From Enterocloster hominis (ex Liu et al. 2021) (GTDB lineage Bacteria > Bacillota > Clostridia > Lachnospirales > Lachnospiraceae), in contig JACRTJ010000019.1 of assembly GCA_014385265.1 (NCBI GenBank), forward strand, positions 1 through 59,411: a DNA stretch of 59,411 bases, in the 5' to 3' direction. A model generated the notes under the pieces. That model did no database searches. It saw only the letters and a program-made list of their open reading frames with translations, and was not told the origin of the DNA. The stretch's first letter is position 1, and every line of letters starts with the position of its first letter. The position numbers and the translations under genes were made by a program. Of the stretch, positions 1 through 8,952 are shown in pieces.

Positions 1-120
<120 letters not shown>

Positions 121-313
121 AAGTGTTTGTCCAGTTCAAAAATTCGCTTGGCTAATCTTTAAACCGTTCTACTGTTGTTTAGGTTTTTGTTCTGAATGTT
201 CTCATTCATGGCCAAAACCTTTTGGCCATTTTATAAGAATTTTCAGGGTTTTACATACTGTTCAGTTTTCAAGGTTCTGTGCTGTTCTTGTCTTTCTCAG
301 CGACAGCTTAGAT
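121..313 (-). other. rrn leader (pre-16S spacer)
   Basis: No protein gene is seen here. The stretch is the transcribed leader of the rRNA operon, from the promoters at 314-342 and 456-484 to the 16S start. It contains a nearly perfect hairpin at 208-229 (ten-base arms, two-base centre), probably a processing or folding element of the 16S precursor. Its exact role is inferred. Confidence 0.6.
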
Positions 314-342
314 AGTATATCATGTTGTTCGCCGTTTGTCAA
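314..342 (-). promoter_or_regulatory. rrn promoter P2 (proximal)
   Basis: On the minus strand a perfect TTGACA (342-337) is followed by a 17-base spacer and TATACT (319-314). It points into the 16S gene. It is an almost consensus vegetative promoter, as expected for an rRNA operon. Confidence 0.85.
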
Positions 343-455
343 CAACTTTTTTCATTTTTTTATTTTTCCTTTTTTTCAGGAATTTTTGTCGATATCACTC
401 AACATCGAACGAAAAAAGTAACAGTTCCGTGAGGTCTGTCCCTCATCGGAGCTTT

Positions 456-484
456 AATATACCATGTTCTTCCAGGAATGTCAA
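456..484 (-). promoter_or_regulatory. rrn promoter P1 (distal)
   Basis: TTGACA (484-479), 17 bases, TATATT (461-456) on the minus strand, 142 bases upstream of P2. The two form a tandem rrn promoter pair. Between 485 and 658 there is only AT-rich sequence, with no gene that I can support. Confidence 0.8.
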
Positions 485-658
485 GCAAATTTGTGTTATT
501 TTTTAGAACAATTTTTCCTACTTTTTACCAATCACAAGATATGACTTTTTTCCCTTGTTTTATCTATATTTTGTGGTTATCTTCTAAAAGTCATCTCTTC
601 TTTTTTTACCTTTTCCTATGGTCGTTCTATGAAAATTGTGTATTGCAGTCATACAATT

Positions 659-702
659 TGATCCCAGGGCCGAAAAGATTTTCGGCCCTGGGATCATTTT
701 TT
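659..702. terminator. Hairpin terminator after cvpA
   Basis: An 18-base perfect inverted repeat (659-676 with 679-696) overlaps the end of the CvpA gene. A run of six T follows it on the plus strand. On the minus strand, the direction of cvpA, the tract after the stem is only AAATTG. It probably ends cvpA transcription and shields the rrn promoters, but by tract quality it works better in the plus direction. Confidence 0.7.
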
Positions 703-1462
703 ACAGCATGCCCTTTACCAGGCCCAGAATAAAATATGAGATCACGTTATGGTCGTACAGCCAGGACAGCCACGGGCTTGCCGCCACCTGCCCCATGGCT
801 GCCGTTCCAAAATCCGTCCCAGACAGCGCAGTAAGTACCAGGCAGACGATCCATAAAAACATAAGGCCCTCCACGCCTCCCAGTACAGCTCCGGCGATCT
901 GGTTGAGTCCTTTTATTATAGGAAGCCTTGCGATCAGATCCAGCCAGGCTGCCACAATATGAAGCAATATAAATACCACTGCAAACAGCAGGATCGAGGC
1001 CGCCGCTTTAATGACCGTATCAGCCAGGTATCCGCCCACGTAATCTCCAAACCGCTCCACACCCAGCATCTGATACACTTCTCTATTATTATTTTCGATC
1101 AGGATCCTCTTCATCTGCTCTGGCAGCTTCAGCTCTTCGATGGTCCTTCTCTCTCCAATTCCGGCTCCATTCCCGCCGGTTCCTTCTCCGATATCCAGCA
1201 CACCGTCCAAAAGCCCATCCAGGCCGACTGCATCCGCCATCCCCTGACGGATGGACTCATAGACCGGCGTATCGTTTTTAAGCCACTCTGTCACGTATGG
1301 CAGGGCCACCCGCACTGTTACAAGGCTGATCACCAGGGCCAGCGCTGACACACACAGCCGTATAAACCCTCTGTAATGGCCATACAGCACCATTCCCACC
1401 AGATATACCGCTGCCAGGATCTCCAGCCAGTGGCCGGAGAATCCAGAGACTCCTTCCATCAT
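701..1462 (-). CDS. CvpA family membrane protein
   Basis: Predicted inner-membrane protein of the CvpA/colicin V production family. Hydrophobic segments lie near residues 15-30, 35-55, 155-175 and 190-215, with a hydrophilic insert containing a Gly-rich stretch between the second and third. The family is poorly understood; members are linked to envelope function and colicin V export in E. coli. The open frame extends to a GTG at 1477 that overlaps the stop of the upstream HAD gene, but AGGAG lies seven bases before the ATG at 1462, so I prefer that start (about 253 residues). It follows the HAD phosphatase by 11 bases and is probably co-transcribed with it. The stop lies inside the hairpin at 659-702. 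Confidence 0.8.
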   Translation of the reverse strand: MMEGVSGFSGHWLEILAAVYLVGMVLYGHYRGFIRLCVSALALVISLVTVRVALPYVTEWLKNDTPVYESIRQGMADAVGLDGLLDGVLDIGEGTGGNGAGIGERRTIEELKLPEQMKRILIENNNREVYQMLGVERFGDYVGGYLADTVIKAAASILLFAVVFILLHIVAAWLDLIARLPIIKGLNQIAGAVLGGVEGLMFLWIVCLVLTALSGTDFGTAAMGQVAASPWLSWLYDHNVISYFILGLVKGML

Positions 1463-1473
1463 CTTCCATCTCC

Positions 1474-2304
1474 TCACTCAAGCACAAATTTTCGGATCGC
1501 ACTGGCTACGCCTGCATCGTTGTTGGAAACAGTCACAAAATCCGACGCCTGCTTCACCTGCTCCTCTCCATTTTCCATGGCAACCCCCAGACCGGCTGCC
1601 CGGAGCATGGACAGATCATTTTCTCCGTCCCCAAAGGCCATGGTCTCCTCCCTGCCGATACCGAGAAATTCCGCCAGTCTGAGAAGAGCGCTCCCTTTAT
1701 CCGCGCCTGCCGCATTGATCTCCAGGTTATTGGGGATCGAGGATGTCACCAGGATCCCCGGAATCTGCCCAAGGGAAACACGCATCCTCTTTCTGGCTTC
1801 CATGTCCGTAAAAAACATGTTGATCTTATCGATCTCCTTCCCCATTTCCTTTACATACCGGATATTATCTGGAACCACCCGGCGGGTCTTCCGTATGAGC
1901 GCCGCCACTCCGGCAGAAACTGCATACCGTTCTGCGTGATCATAAAAATACTGGGTCGTACAGCCTATGCCGTCCATATAGGCATCATACATGATGTCAT
2001 CCCCGCTGTCTCTGGCCATTTCCAGTACCCGCAAAGCAGTATCCACCGGGATCCGGCAGGTACTAATGATCCGGTCCTCTTTCAGATCCGCCACCACGGC
2101 TCCATTGGTGGTTATGGCATAGCGGACTCCCGGAAGCGTCCGGATCCTGTCGGGGATCCCCCGTACCGTGCGCCCAGTGGCCGGTACGATCTGGATCCCT
2201 CTGGCCGCACATGCCAGAAGAGCCTGCCAGTTTGCCTCCGGTATCTGTTTCTCATCATCCAGGAACGTCCCGTCCATATCGGTTGCGATCAGCCTGATCT
2301 TCAT
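1474..2304 (-). CDS. Cof-type HAD-IIB family phosphatase
   Basis: A 276-residue HAD-superfamily hydrolase of the Cof/YidA group. These enzymes remove phosphate from sugar phosphates or flavin and vitamin B6 phosphates; the substrate cannot be told from sequence. Motif I is DMDGT near residues 9-13, with the nucleophile and acid aspartates. The late motif GDGENDLSML, which holds the magnesium aspartates, is near residues 224-233. Length and motif order match the family. Start ATG at 2304 follows GGGAGAGTGGAGA. It is the first gene after a terminator-like hairpin at 2350-2370 and precedes cvpA. Confidence 0.9.
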   Translation of the reverse strand: MKIRLIATDMDGTFLDDEKQIPEANWQALLACAARGIQIVPATGRTVRGIPDRIRTLPGVRYAITTNGAVVADLKEDRIISTCRIPVDTALRVLEMARDSGDDIMYDAYMDGIGCTTQYFYDHAERYAVSAGVAALIRKTRRVVPDNIRYVKEMGKEIDKINMFFTDMEARKRMRVSLGQIPGILVTSSIPNNLEINAAGADKGSALLRLAEFLGIGREETMAFGDGENDLSMLRAAGLGVAMENGEEQVKQASDFVTVSNNDAGVASAIRKFVLE

Positions 2305-2349
2305 TCTCCACTCTCCCTGGTCATAATCAGAAGGGGCTGCTGCAAAAAG

Positions 2350-2370
2350 AAAGCGCAGAATCCGCTTTTT
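2350..2370 (-). terminator. Weak terminator-like hairpin after the TPR gene
   Basis: On the minus strand a six-base stem (AAAGCG/CGCTTT) is followed by CTTTTT, 18 bases downstream of the stop at 2388. A longer imperfect dyad encloses it. It probably separates the dnaX-recR transcript from the HAD-cvpA pair. Confidence 0.45.
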
Positions 2371-2387
2371 ACAGCACCCCCGGTCTA

Positions 2388-4499
2388 TTAATCAAAAAAG
2401 TTATCTTCCCGCAAGATCAGATGGCCTTCCTTGTCATACTTTGAAGAAAACAGCCCTGTGATCTTCTTTCCAAGAGACGGTTTTTCCGCCTTATCTGCGG
2501 CTTCCTCAATAAGATCCACCGCTGCCTTCCTCGTCAGCCGGACACCATCCTCTTCCATCATCTCGATACGTTCATAGAGAGCCAGCATGCTTTTTCCCGT
2601 AATGCTGCAGTCAATATCCGCCGCATACTTGCACGCATACTGCGCGAACTCCTCCAGCTCCATTTCCGTGCTGTCATCCAGATCATCCTCTTTCGGAGCT
2701 CCGGCAGCCATCTTCGGGGCCGCTGCCGCCATTTCCCGGACAGGCTCTTCCTGCTCCAGATGCGGCGGCTCCTCCCTCCTGGCTTCAGGCATATCCCGGA
2801 AATCCTCTGTTCTTCCGTCAAAGCCATCCTCCGGCTCTGGCTCCCGGCCCTGGACCACCTCCTGGGCGATCTTTTCCTGGACCTCTGTCTGCTTTAACAG
2901 CGCCTCCTCCAGGGCCGCCTCATTCTGCTGTTTTTCCTGGGCCCTGCTGTCTGCTCCGATATACTGGAACTTGCTTGCCAGGGACATATTATTCCCATGG
3001 AGAGCCTCCAGATTCTCCGGAGTATCAATGAGCACCACGATCATGCCGCTCTTATCCCGTTCCATCAGCTCATCCAGCTCGTTCTGGACTGCGTTGCTGA
3101 GGCCTGCCGCATGTTCGATGATCAGATCCTTTCCCGCCAGTCTGGAGGCCACAGCGCTGATGCCGCGCTTGTTTAACTTCTCGCTGCTGATCTTGGCCAC
3201 TGGATTCTTATGGCCTAACTCCCGGTGGATCTCTCTCAGGGCGTCCAGAGCTGCTGCCAGGCCGTCCTCATCGTTGACCGCTTCGATCATAAGATTATTC
3301 AGGTCAAGACCCTCGTCCAGAGATTCCAGCTCCAGGCTGTCGCTGTCGTCCTCTTCCTCTTCCGGACGGATGGTGCGCACGCTGCGGCGCATGGCCCGCT
3401 CTCTGTCGATCTCCGCCTGCTTTCTGGCGCGGCGCTCCTCTTCCTCTCTGCGGGCCAGCTCCCGCTCCTCTTCAGCACGGCGCAGAGCCTCTTCCTCCAT
3501 CTCCTCCCGGGCCTTGGCAGCGCGGATAGCCATTCTCTGCCGCTCGATCTCCCGGTCAGACTCTTCTCCCTCCCGCTCTGCCTCCACATCCAGCACCCGC
3601 CTTGTGGGCCGGATCTCTTTAATGGAACGCAGATCGTCCAGGGTCCTTGTGGCGTCCATGTCGTCCTCTTCCACCTCTACCGTATGGGCAGCCGTATCGG
3701 AAAGCTTGGACATCTCCCGGGCCAGTTTCTGGGTCTGGGCGTCCTCATGAAGGCGCATGACCACTTCCTTTTCCACATCATAGGAAGGTTCCTCCAGCTT
3801 TGCGGCCTCCCTCCCGTCCTCATAATCATCCTGGTACGAGGGATTTCCGGCAAATTCCTCCTCCACAGCCCGGAGCTTCGCTTCATATTTGTCCCGGTTC
3901 TCCACCAGATCCATCTGATATTTGTTGAGAGGCTCGTACTCCAGCTTCAGATCCATGGCCTTTTCCACATATTTTCCCAGTCCGAACAGCAGCATGATCT
4001 TATCGCAGGTCCTGACGCACTGGTCGCCCATGCCGCCCTTGTGGTACAGCTCTGCCAGCTCATACAGCCATTTCTCGTCCACTTCCACCGCCGTATACGT
4101 TTCCAGGGCGCGGATCAGCTGGTCCAGGGGCGCTTTTTTCGCCTTCAGGATCAGGTACCGGAGAAGGTACTGGCGGGAATCATCCTGGGCCAGGTCGCAG
4201 AACTCCCGGTAATAGGCCTCGGCCTCGGCAACGTTCCCCTCCTTCAGGGCCAGGTCCGTCAGCTTGTAAAGCAGGCGCTTGCCAATGGGGGCCCGCTCAA
4301 AGGCCAGCAGCAGAATATCCTTTGCCTCCTGGTATTCCTTGTTTTTTTCATAGATCTCAGCGATCATGGAAAGCAGGCTCGCATTCCGCACGCGGTGCCA
4401 GTCGATGGTATCCGCGATCTTCATGGCCGTTTCGTAGTCTCCCCGGCTGACCATTTTCTTGATCTGCTCCACCTTTATGTTAAACTCATATTTATCCAT
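2388..4499 (-). CDS. TPR/coiled-coil protein with a degenerate AAA-like domain
   Basis: A 703-residue cytosolic protein of unknown function. Residues 1-170 look like helical tetratricopeptide-type repeats. Residues 300-370 are an extremely charged Glu/Arg-rich helix, a likely coiled coil. A later segment begins NPVAKIS, continues with GKDLIIEHAAGLS and ends near SKFQY. It resembles the late half of the AAA+ fold of SpoVK/CbbX-type proteins (Walker B, sensor-1 and Arg-finger region), but there is no Walker A loop in the protein. It therefore looks like a non-ATP-binding remnant or partner domain. A C-terminal helical tail ends in a Lys-rich stretch. It is downstream of recR in the dnaX cluster. 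The ATG at 4499 has AGGAG eleven bases ahead. Confidence 0.65.
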   Translation of the reverse strand: MDKYEFNIKVEQIKKMVSRGDYETAMKIADTIDWHRVRNASLLSMIAEIYEKNKEYQEAKDILLLAFERAPIGKRLLYKLTDLALKEGNVAEAEAYYREFCDLAQDDSRQYLLRYLILKAKKAPLDQLIRALETYTAVEVDEKWLYELAELYHKGGMGDQCVRTCDKIMLLFGLGKYVEKAMDLKLEYEPLNKYQMDLVENRDKYEAKLRAVEEEFAGNPSYQDDYEDGREAAKLEEPSYDVEKEVVMRLHEDAQTQKLAREMSKLSDTAAHTVEVEEDDMDATRTLDDLRSIKEIRPTRRVLDVEAEREGEESDREIERQRMAIRAAKAREEMEEEALRRAEEERELARREEEERRARKQAEIDRERAMRRSVRTIRPEEEEDDSDSLELESLDEGLDLNNLMIEAVNDEDGLAAALDALREIHRELGHKNPVAKISSEKLNKRGISAVASRLAGKDLIIEHAAGLSNAVQNELDELMERDKSGMIVVLIDTPENLEALHGNNMSLASKFQYIGADSRAQEKQQNEAALEEALLKQTEVQEKIAQEVVQGREPEPEDGFDGRTEDFRDMPEARREEPPHLEQEEPVREMAAAAPKMAAGAPKEDDLDDSTEMELEEFAQYACKYAADIDCSITGKSMLALYERIEMMEEDGVRLTRKAAVDLIEEAADKAEKPSLGKKITGLFSSKYDKEGHLILREDNFFD

Positions 4500-4537
4500 T
4501 TCTTTTGCATCTCCTAAATTCCTCGGCCGTCTTACGC

Positions 4538-5134
4538 CTAAAGCTCCACACGGCCCTCCAGCGCACGTAAAAGCGTCACCTCGTCGATATATTCCAGGTC
4601 TCCGCCCACCGGCACGCCGCTGGCGATCCTGGTGACCTTGATCCCTGTGGGCTTGATCAGCTTACTGATGTACATGGCCGTAGTCTCCCCCTCCAGGCTT
4701 GAGTTGGTCGCAATGATCACTTCCCTCACATCCTTCTGGAGCCGGGTCATCAGTTCCTTCAGCTTAATGTCCCCGGGACCGATCCCCAGCATGGGGGAAA
4801 TGGCTCCATGGAGCACATGGTAGACCCCCTCAAACTTCCCGGTCTTTTCATAGGCCGCCAGGTCCCTGGGGTTCTCCACCACCATGATCACGCTGTGGTC
4901 CCTGGTCGGGCTCTTGCAGATGGGGCAGAGCTCCTGATCCGTTAAGGTATAGCACTCCCGGCAGTACCGGACGTTGTGCTTGGCGTCCCGGATGGCTCCG
5001 GAAAGCCGGTCCACCTGTTCCTCCGGCATATTGATGATATGGAAGGCCAGGCGCTGGGCCGTCTTATTTCCGATCCCCGGAAGCTTTGACAATTCCTCGA
5101 TCAGCTTCGAGATCTGACTGCTGTAATAGTCCAT
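4538..5134 (-). CDS. recR: Recombination protein RecR
   Basis: RecR, 198 residues, the usual size. It works with RecO (and RecF) to load RecA at gaps and stalled forks. An N-terminal helix-hairpin-helix ([16 protein letters not shown], near residues 18-33) is followed by a four-Cys zinc finger ([16 protein letters not shown]) and a Toprim domain starting at [12 protein letters not shown]. It lies one base after the ybaB stop; dnaX-ybaB-recR is a classic conserved bacterial order. Confidence 0.97.
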   Translation of the reverse strand: MDYYSSQISKLIEELSKLPGIGNKTAQRLAFHIINMPEEQVDRLSGAIRDAKHNVRYCRECYTLTDQELCPICKSPTRDHSVIMVVENPRDLAAYEKTGKFEGVYHVLHGAISPMLGIGPGDIKLKELMTRLQKDVREVIIATNSSLEGETTAMYISKLIKPTGIKVTRIASGVPVGGDLEYIDEVTLLRALEGRVEL

Positions 5135-5135
5135 G

Positions 5136-5486
5136 TTAGAAAGAAAGGCCTCCTAAACCTCCAAGGCCGCCTGTCAGCTCCGCCATAACGGCACTGGACG
5201 CCTCTTCCATCTGATGGAAGGCCTCATTGGCAGCCGCCACGATCATATCCTCCAGCATTTCCACATCATCGGGATCCACTGCCTCGGGAGAGATCTTCAC
5301 AGATACCACTTCTTTTTTACCGGAAACGGTCACCGTCACTGCACCGCCGCCGGCTGCTGCCGTATACTGCTTTTCCTCCAGCTCCTTGGTCTTCTCCTCC
5401 ATCTGACGCTGCATCCTCTGGGCCTGTTTCATTAAATTTGTCATATTACCGGGCATACCGCCCGGAAAACCACCGCGTTTCGCCAT
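5136..5486 (-). CDS. YbaB/EbfC family nucleoid-associated protein
   Basis: A small DNA-binding protein of the YbaB/EbfC family, about 116 residues, that binds DNA as a dimer and is nearly always encoded between dnaX and recR. The start is Gly/Met-rich ([11 protein letters not shown]); it then has a long helix with [12 protein letters not shown] and a beta core with [16 protein letters not shown]. The frame can be extended upstream to 5504, but AGGAGG sits eight bases before the ATG at 5486, so that start is used. Confidence 0.95.
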   Translation of the reverse strand: MAKRGGFPGGMPGNMTNLMKQAQRMQRQMEEKTKELEEKQYTAAAGGGAVTVTVSGKKEVVSVKISPEAVDPDDVEMLEDMIVAAANEAFHQMEEASSAVMAELTGGLGGLGGLSF

Positions 5487-5593
5487 GATTCTTTCCTCCT
5501 GCATATTCTTTTCGTTTTTTCTGTTTATTTCTATTTTTACTTATTTCCGAGATTTTTTATTGTCCCCAGGCGCGCCGGGCTGAGGCCCGGTCC

Positions 5594-7213
5594 TTAATCC
5601 TCTATGGTGATATCCATATGGATATTTTCCCTCAGCTCTTCATCTGTAATATACCTGGTATCCAGACGCTCGCCGTTTTCCCTAAGGCGCGCCTTAAAAT
5701 AGATGGATTTCCCGTAGGCCTGCTCCACATGGCGCTCCAGATCCCCAAGGATACTGGGGCGGCTCCCCATGCTGAAGTTCATGGCATCGCTGAATACGAT
5801 GCACAGGCAGCTGTCGCCCGCCGGCTCTACCACCGTCTCCCGGAAGCTGGGCCGTATGGACATTCCCATCTCCCGGACGATCTTTCCCCACTCATTCCGG
5901 ATCAGGTTCAGATCCTCCAGCTGGGCTTTAGGAAGGGTCACCGTCCTGGGCTCCGCCTCTCTGCTTTCCAGAGACGGGGCCTGGGGCTGTACCGCCTGGG
6001 GCAGGGCTGGCTGGCTTCCGTCCCCGGCCATGTTTCCAGGCCACGGGGCCGCCGGGATCCCTTCCTCCATCTGGCGTTCCAGCCGTTCCAGCCGCTCCAG
6101 CACCGCATCCATGGACTGCTCCATCTCGGGCTTCGTCAGCCGGATAAACGCCAGCTCCACAAGGACCCGCTTCTGGGCCGCAAACCGGATCTGATTCAAG
6201 ACCTCGGAAAACACGCGGATATACCGCATCAGCACATTTTCATCGGCCAAAGCCGCATCCTCCCTGAGCTGCTTCAGATTGTCCTCCGACATATCCAGAA
6301 GCTCCTCCGCCTCATCCGCCGTCTTTAAGATCAGGAGATTCCGCAAAAACCAGATGAAATCTGCCACAAACTGGGAAAGCTCCCGGCCCTGGATCACCAT
6401 TTCTTCCAGTCTTAAGATACATTCCTTTGTCTGCCCGTTCCTCAGGGCGCCAAACAGCTCCCGGAACACCCGGTTGTCCACAGCTCCAAGTACGTCCAGT
6501 ACATTCTCATAGGTAAGGGTCTCCCCATAATGAAAGGCCGCGCACTGGTCCAGAAGGCTCAGTGCATCACGCATGGAGCCGTCCCCGGCCTTCGCCACAT
6601 ACCGCAGGGCACGGTCCTCCACCGCCATGCCCTCTGCATCGGTCAGTTCCTTTAACCGGTCCGCAATGGTATCCACCGTGATCCGCCGGAAATCGTATCT
6701 CTGACACCTGGAAAGCACCGTGATCGGGATCTTATGGACCTCCGTGGTGGCCAGGATAAAGATCACATAGGACGGCGGCTCCTCCAGCGTCTTAAGCAGG
6801 GCGTTGAAGGCGCCAGTGGACAGCATGTGCACCTCATCGATGATATAGACCCGGTACTTTCCTTCGGTGGGCGGATACTGGACCTGGTCCCGGATCTCCC
6901 GGATATTCTCCACGCCGTTATTAGAGGCCGCGTCGATCTCCACCACATTTAAGGATGTGCCTGCCTGGATCTGCTGACAGCTGGGACACTCTCCGCAGGG
7001 GCTTCCGTCCTCTGGATGCTCACAGTTGACTGCCTTAGCAAAGATCTTGGCCACAGAGGTCTTTCCTGTTCCCCTGGTCCCGCAGAACAGATAGGCGTGG
7101 CCGATCCGCTCTGACCGGATCTGATTCTGTAAAGTCGTAACGATATGGTCCTGGCCCTTCACATCCCCGAAGACCCGGGGCCGCCATTTCCTGTAAAGCG
7201 CTGTATATGACAT
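5594..7213 (-). CDS. dnaX: DNA polymerase III subunit gamma/tau
   Basis: The clamp-loader ATPase of the replicative polymerase, 539 residues. Walker A is GTRGTGKTS near residue 46; the zinc-binding cluster C-x8-C-x2-C-x2-C follows around residues 64-79; Walker B is IIDEVHML; the sensor and SRC motif (LSRCQRYDF) are present. The C-terminal third after about residue 370 is the variable tau-like region. No obvious slippery A-run that would make a short gamma form was noticed. It begins three bases after the phosphofructokinase stop, so glycolytic and replication genes share a transcript here. Confidence 0.97.
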   Translation of the reverse strand: MSYTALYRKWRPRVFGDVKGQDHIVTTLQNQIRSERIGHAYLFCGTRGTGKTSVAKIFAKAVNCEHPEDGSPCGECPSCQQIQAGTSLNVVEIDAASNNGVENIREIRDQVQYPPTEGKYRVYIIDEVHMLSTGAFNALLKTLEEPPSYVIFILATTEVHKIPITVLSRCQRYDFRRITVDTIADRLKELTDAEGMAVEDRALRYVAKAGDGSMRDALSLLDQCAAFHYGETLTYENVLDVLGAVDNRVFRELFGALRNGQTKECILRLEEMVIQGRELSQFVADFIWFLRNLLILKTADEAEELLDMSEDNLKQLREDAALADENVLMRYIRVFSEVLNQIRFAAQKRVLVELAFIRLTKPEMEQSMDAVLERLERLERQMEEGIPAAPWPGNMAGDGSQPALPQAVQPQAPSLESREAEPRTVTLPKAQLEDLNLIRNEWGKIVREMGMSIRPSFRETVVEPAGDSCLCIVFSDAMNFSMGSRPSILGDLERHVEQAYGKSIYFKARLRENGERLDTRYITDEELRENIHMDITIED

Positions 7214-7216
7214 CTC

Positions 7217-8302
7217 TTATTTATCTCCGAAGCTGATCCCCAGAAGCTTTGCCTCTTTAATAATATCCGACTGGGGATCCACATATTTCAGTTTTCCGGC
7301 GCTTTCCTCCAGGGGAATATCTGTGATCACGTTGTTTTTCACGACCACCAGCTTTCCAAAATCTCCCCGTTCGATCATAGCTGCCGCATGAGCGCCGATC
7401 CTGGAAGAAAGTACCCGGTCAAAGGGCACCGGCGCACCGCCTCTCTGCATATGGCCCGGAACCGTGACCCGGATCTCCTGTCCGGTCATCTCCTGGATCT
7501 TCGCTCCGATCTCATAGGCCACAGACTGGTATTTCTGCGCCCGTTCCTCCAGCTTTTTCTTATATTCCTTTTTGGACATGGCCGCCTCTTCTTTGGATAT
7601 GGCTCCCTCTGCCACAGCCAGGATCGAGAAACGGCTGCCGCCCCTGGTCCTCTCCTTGATCTTTTTCACCACAGCATCCAGATCATAGGGGATCTCCGGA
7701 AGCAGGATGATGTCGGCTCCGCCCGCAATACCGGCGTGCAGCGTCAGCCAGCCCACCTTATGGCCCATGATCTCCACGATAAACACCCGTCCGTGGGAAG
7801 AGGCAGTGGTATGGATACAGTCGATGGCATTGGTGGCGATATCCACAGCGCTCTGGAAGCCGAAGGTCATATCCGTTCCCCAGAGGTCATTATCAATGGT
7901 CTTTGGAAGGCCTACTACGTTTAAGCCCTCTTTGCTTAAGAGATTGGCTGTTTTCTGGCTTCCATTTCCCCCGAGGACCACCAGAGCGTCCAGCTTCAGC
8001 TTATAGTAAGTGTGCTTCATCAGCTCCACCTTGTCCAGCCCGTTTTCGTCCGGAACCCGCATCATCTTAAAGGGCTGTCTGGAGGTTCCCAGCATAGTTC
8101 CGCCCTTTGTCAGGATCCCAGAGAAATCAGAGCGTTTCATCATACGGTAATTGGCATACATAAGCCCTTTATAGCCGTCTTCAAATCCAATGATCTCTAC
8201 CTCATCCTGATAGATCTGGTACAGGCCCTTGGCCACGCCGCGCATGGTCGCATTTAACGCCTGGCAGTCGCCGCCGCTTGTAAGAAAACCAACTCGTTTC
8301 AT
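7217..8302 (-). CDS. 6-phosphofructokinase (mixed ATP/PPi signature)
   Basis: Phosphorylates fructose 6-phosphate in glycolysis; about 361 residues. The phosphate donor site reads GGNGS (111-115) and PKTIDND (133-139). In E. coli numbering Gly104 is the ATP-type residue while Lys124 is the PPi-type residue; this mix is known in some actinobacterial ATP enzymes. Asp103, a magnesium ligand, is Asn here. Catalytic TIDND and the EIMGHKVGWL sugar-site segment are intact. The open frame extends to 8359, but the promoter at 8370-8398 would start RNA almost there. AGGATGG precedes the ATG at 8302, which I take as start. First gene of the dnaX-recR transcript. Confidence 0.9.
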   Translation of the reverse strand: MKRVGFLTSGGDCQALNATMRGVAKGLYQIYQDEVEIIGFEDGYKGLMYANYRMMKRSDFSGILTKGGTMLGTSRQPFKMMRVPDENGLDKVELMKHTYYKLKLDALVVLGGNGSQKTANLLSKEGLNVVGLPKTIDNDLWGTDMTFGFQSAVDIATNAIDCIHTTASSHGRVFIVEIMGHKVGWLTLHAGIAGGADIILLPEIPYDLDAVVKKIKERTRGGSRFSILAVAEGAISKEEAAMSKKEYKKKLEERAQKYQSVAYEIGAKIQEMTGQEIRVTVPGHMQRGGAPVPFDRVLSSRIGAHAAAMIERGDFGKLVVVKNNVITDIPLEESAGKLKYVDPQSDIIKEAKLLGISFGDK

Positions 8303-8369
8303 ATGGTCCATCCTTTCTGTTCCGTTCTGACGGTTACGAGTCAAACAGGTATACGTCATCCATTATGTC

Positions 8370-8398
8370 ATTATAATACAAAGGAAACATAGGGGCAA
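8370..8398 (-). promoter_or_regulatory. Promoter of the phosphofructokinase-dnaX transcript
   Basis: TTGCCC (8398-8393), 17 bases, TATAAT (8375-8370) on the minus strand, giving a leader of about 60 bases before the start at 8302. Confidence 0.7.
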
Positions 8399-8471
8399 GA
8401 AAAATTTTAGCCACACGCGGACAAGAAGACACATACCTGAACACTCACAGATTTCAGCCTGCCCGCAACGC

Positions 8472-8505
8472 GAAAGAGGGCACGGTGTTTTTCAACACCG
8501 CACCC
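8472..8505 (-). terminator. Terminator of the SRP RNA
   Basis: On the minus strand a 12-base stem (8505-8494 with 8489-8478, two G-U pairs) closed by a four-base loop is followed by TCTTT. It lies 27 bases beyond the predicted 3' end of the SRP RNA. Confidence 0.75.
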
Positions 8506-8531
8506 CCTTCAGGCCTAATTATATCTTTTAT

Positions 8532-8793
8532 CCGCACGTTCTGCTTTGAATGCCCACCATAAACGTTACCCTGGCAGCCTGCTCAGTTCCGGCTCCCTCA
8601 CGGCACATGAGAGGTTCCCCTTAGTGCTGCTGCATTCCTGCCCTGACACGGTTCAGAGATTCCCATTGCGTAAGACCAAAACGTCAACGCCTCTTACCAG
8701 GGGCAGCTTCACAGTGAAACACCCGGGGCAGAACATCACCCCTGCTCTAGCGGCTTGCAGGTACAGGGCACCGCTGACTCCCCGGCTGTGCGG
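8532..8793 (-). ncRNA. ffs: Signal recognition particle RNA, large (Gram-positive) type
   Basis: The RNA scaffold of the signal recognition particle, which binds Ffh and targets membrane proteins. Near 8660-8630 on the minus strand is the conserved domain IV hairpin, with GTGTCAGGGC, a GGAA-type tetraloop and GCAGCAGC. The ends CCGCAC (8793-8788) and GTGCGG (8537-8532) pair, giving about 262 nt, the size of the Bacillus/Clostridium Alu-containing form rather than the short enterobacterial 4.5S RNA. A near-consensus promoter and an intrinsic terminator flank it. Confidence 0.92.
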
Positions 8794-8801
8794 ATTAGTT
8801 A

Positions 8802-8830
8802 AGTATACATGGAAGCCGTGGTTTTGTCAA
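8802..8830 (-). promoter_or_regulatory. Promoter of the SRP RNA
   Basis: TTGACA (8830-8825), 17-base spacer, TATACT (8807-8802) on the minus strand. The start point falls a few bases before the predicted RNA 5' end at 8793. Confidence 0.85.
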
Positions 8831-8952
8831 GTATTCCCGCCGTTTTCCCTGCTTCCGGAGCAGTCCCTTTTACTGTCCGCAGCAGCCTCAGGCATCTGCT
8901 GCCTAAGATGTAAAAACACGATCCGGAAGGAAGAGGGCCGCCAAAGCACAGC

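Noticed and set aside
2587..4517. Long plus-strand frames (387 and 430 residues) across the TPR gene
   Set aside because: They are antisense shadows of a Glu/Arg-rich gene: translations are Ser/Arg-rich low complexity and lack ribosome sites.
5540..5593. Terminator between dnaX and ybaB
   Set aside because: A six-base GC stem (CCGGGC/GCCCGG) is present near 5580, but no T-run follows on the minus strand.
8532..8793. tmRNA, 6S RNA or RNase P RNA in this gap
   Set aside because: The domain IV hairpin with GTGTCAGG and GCAGCAGC and the pairing ends identify SRP RNA; no tag-peptide frame or tRNA-like ends.
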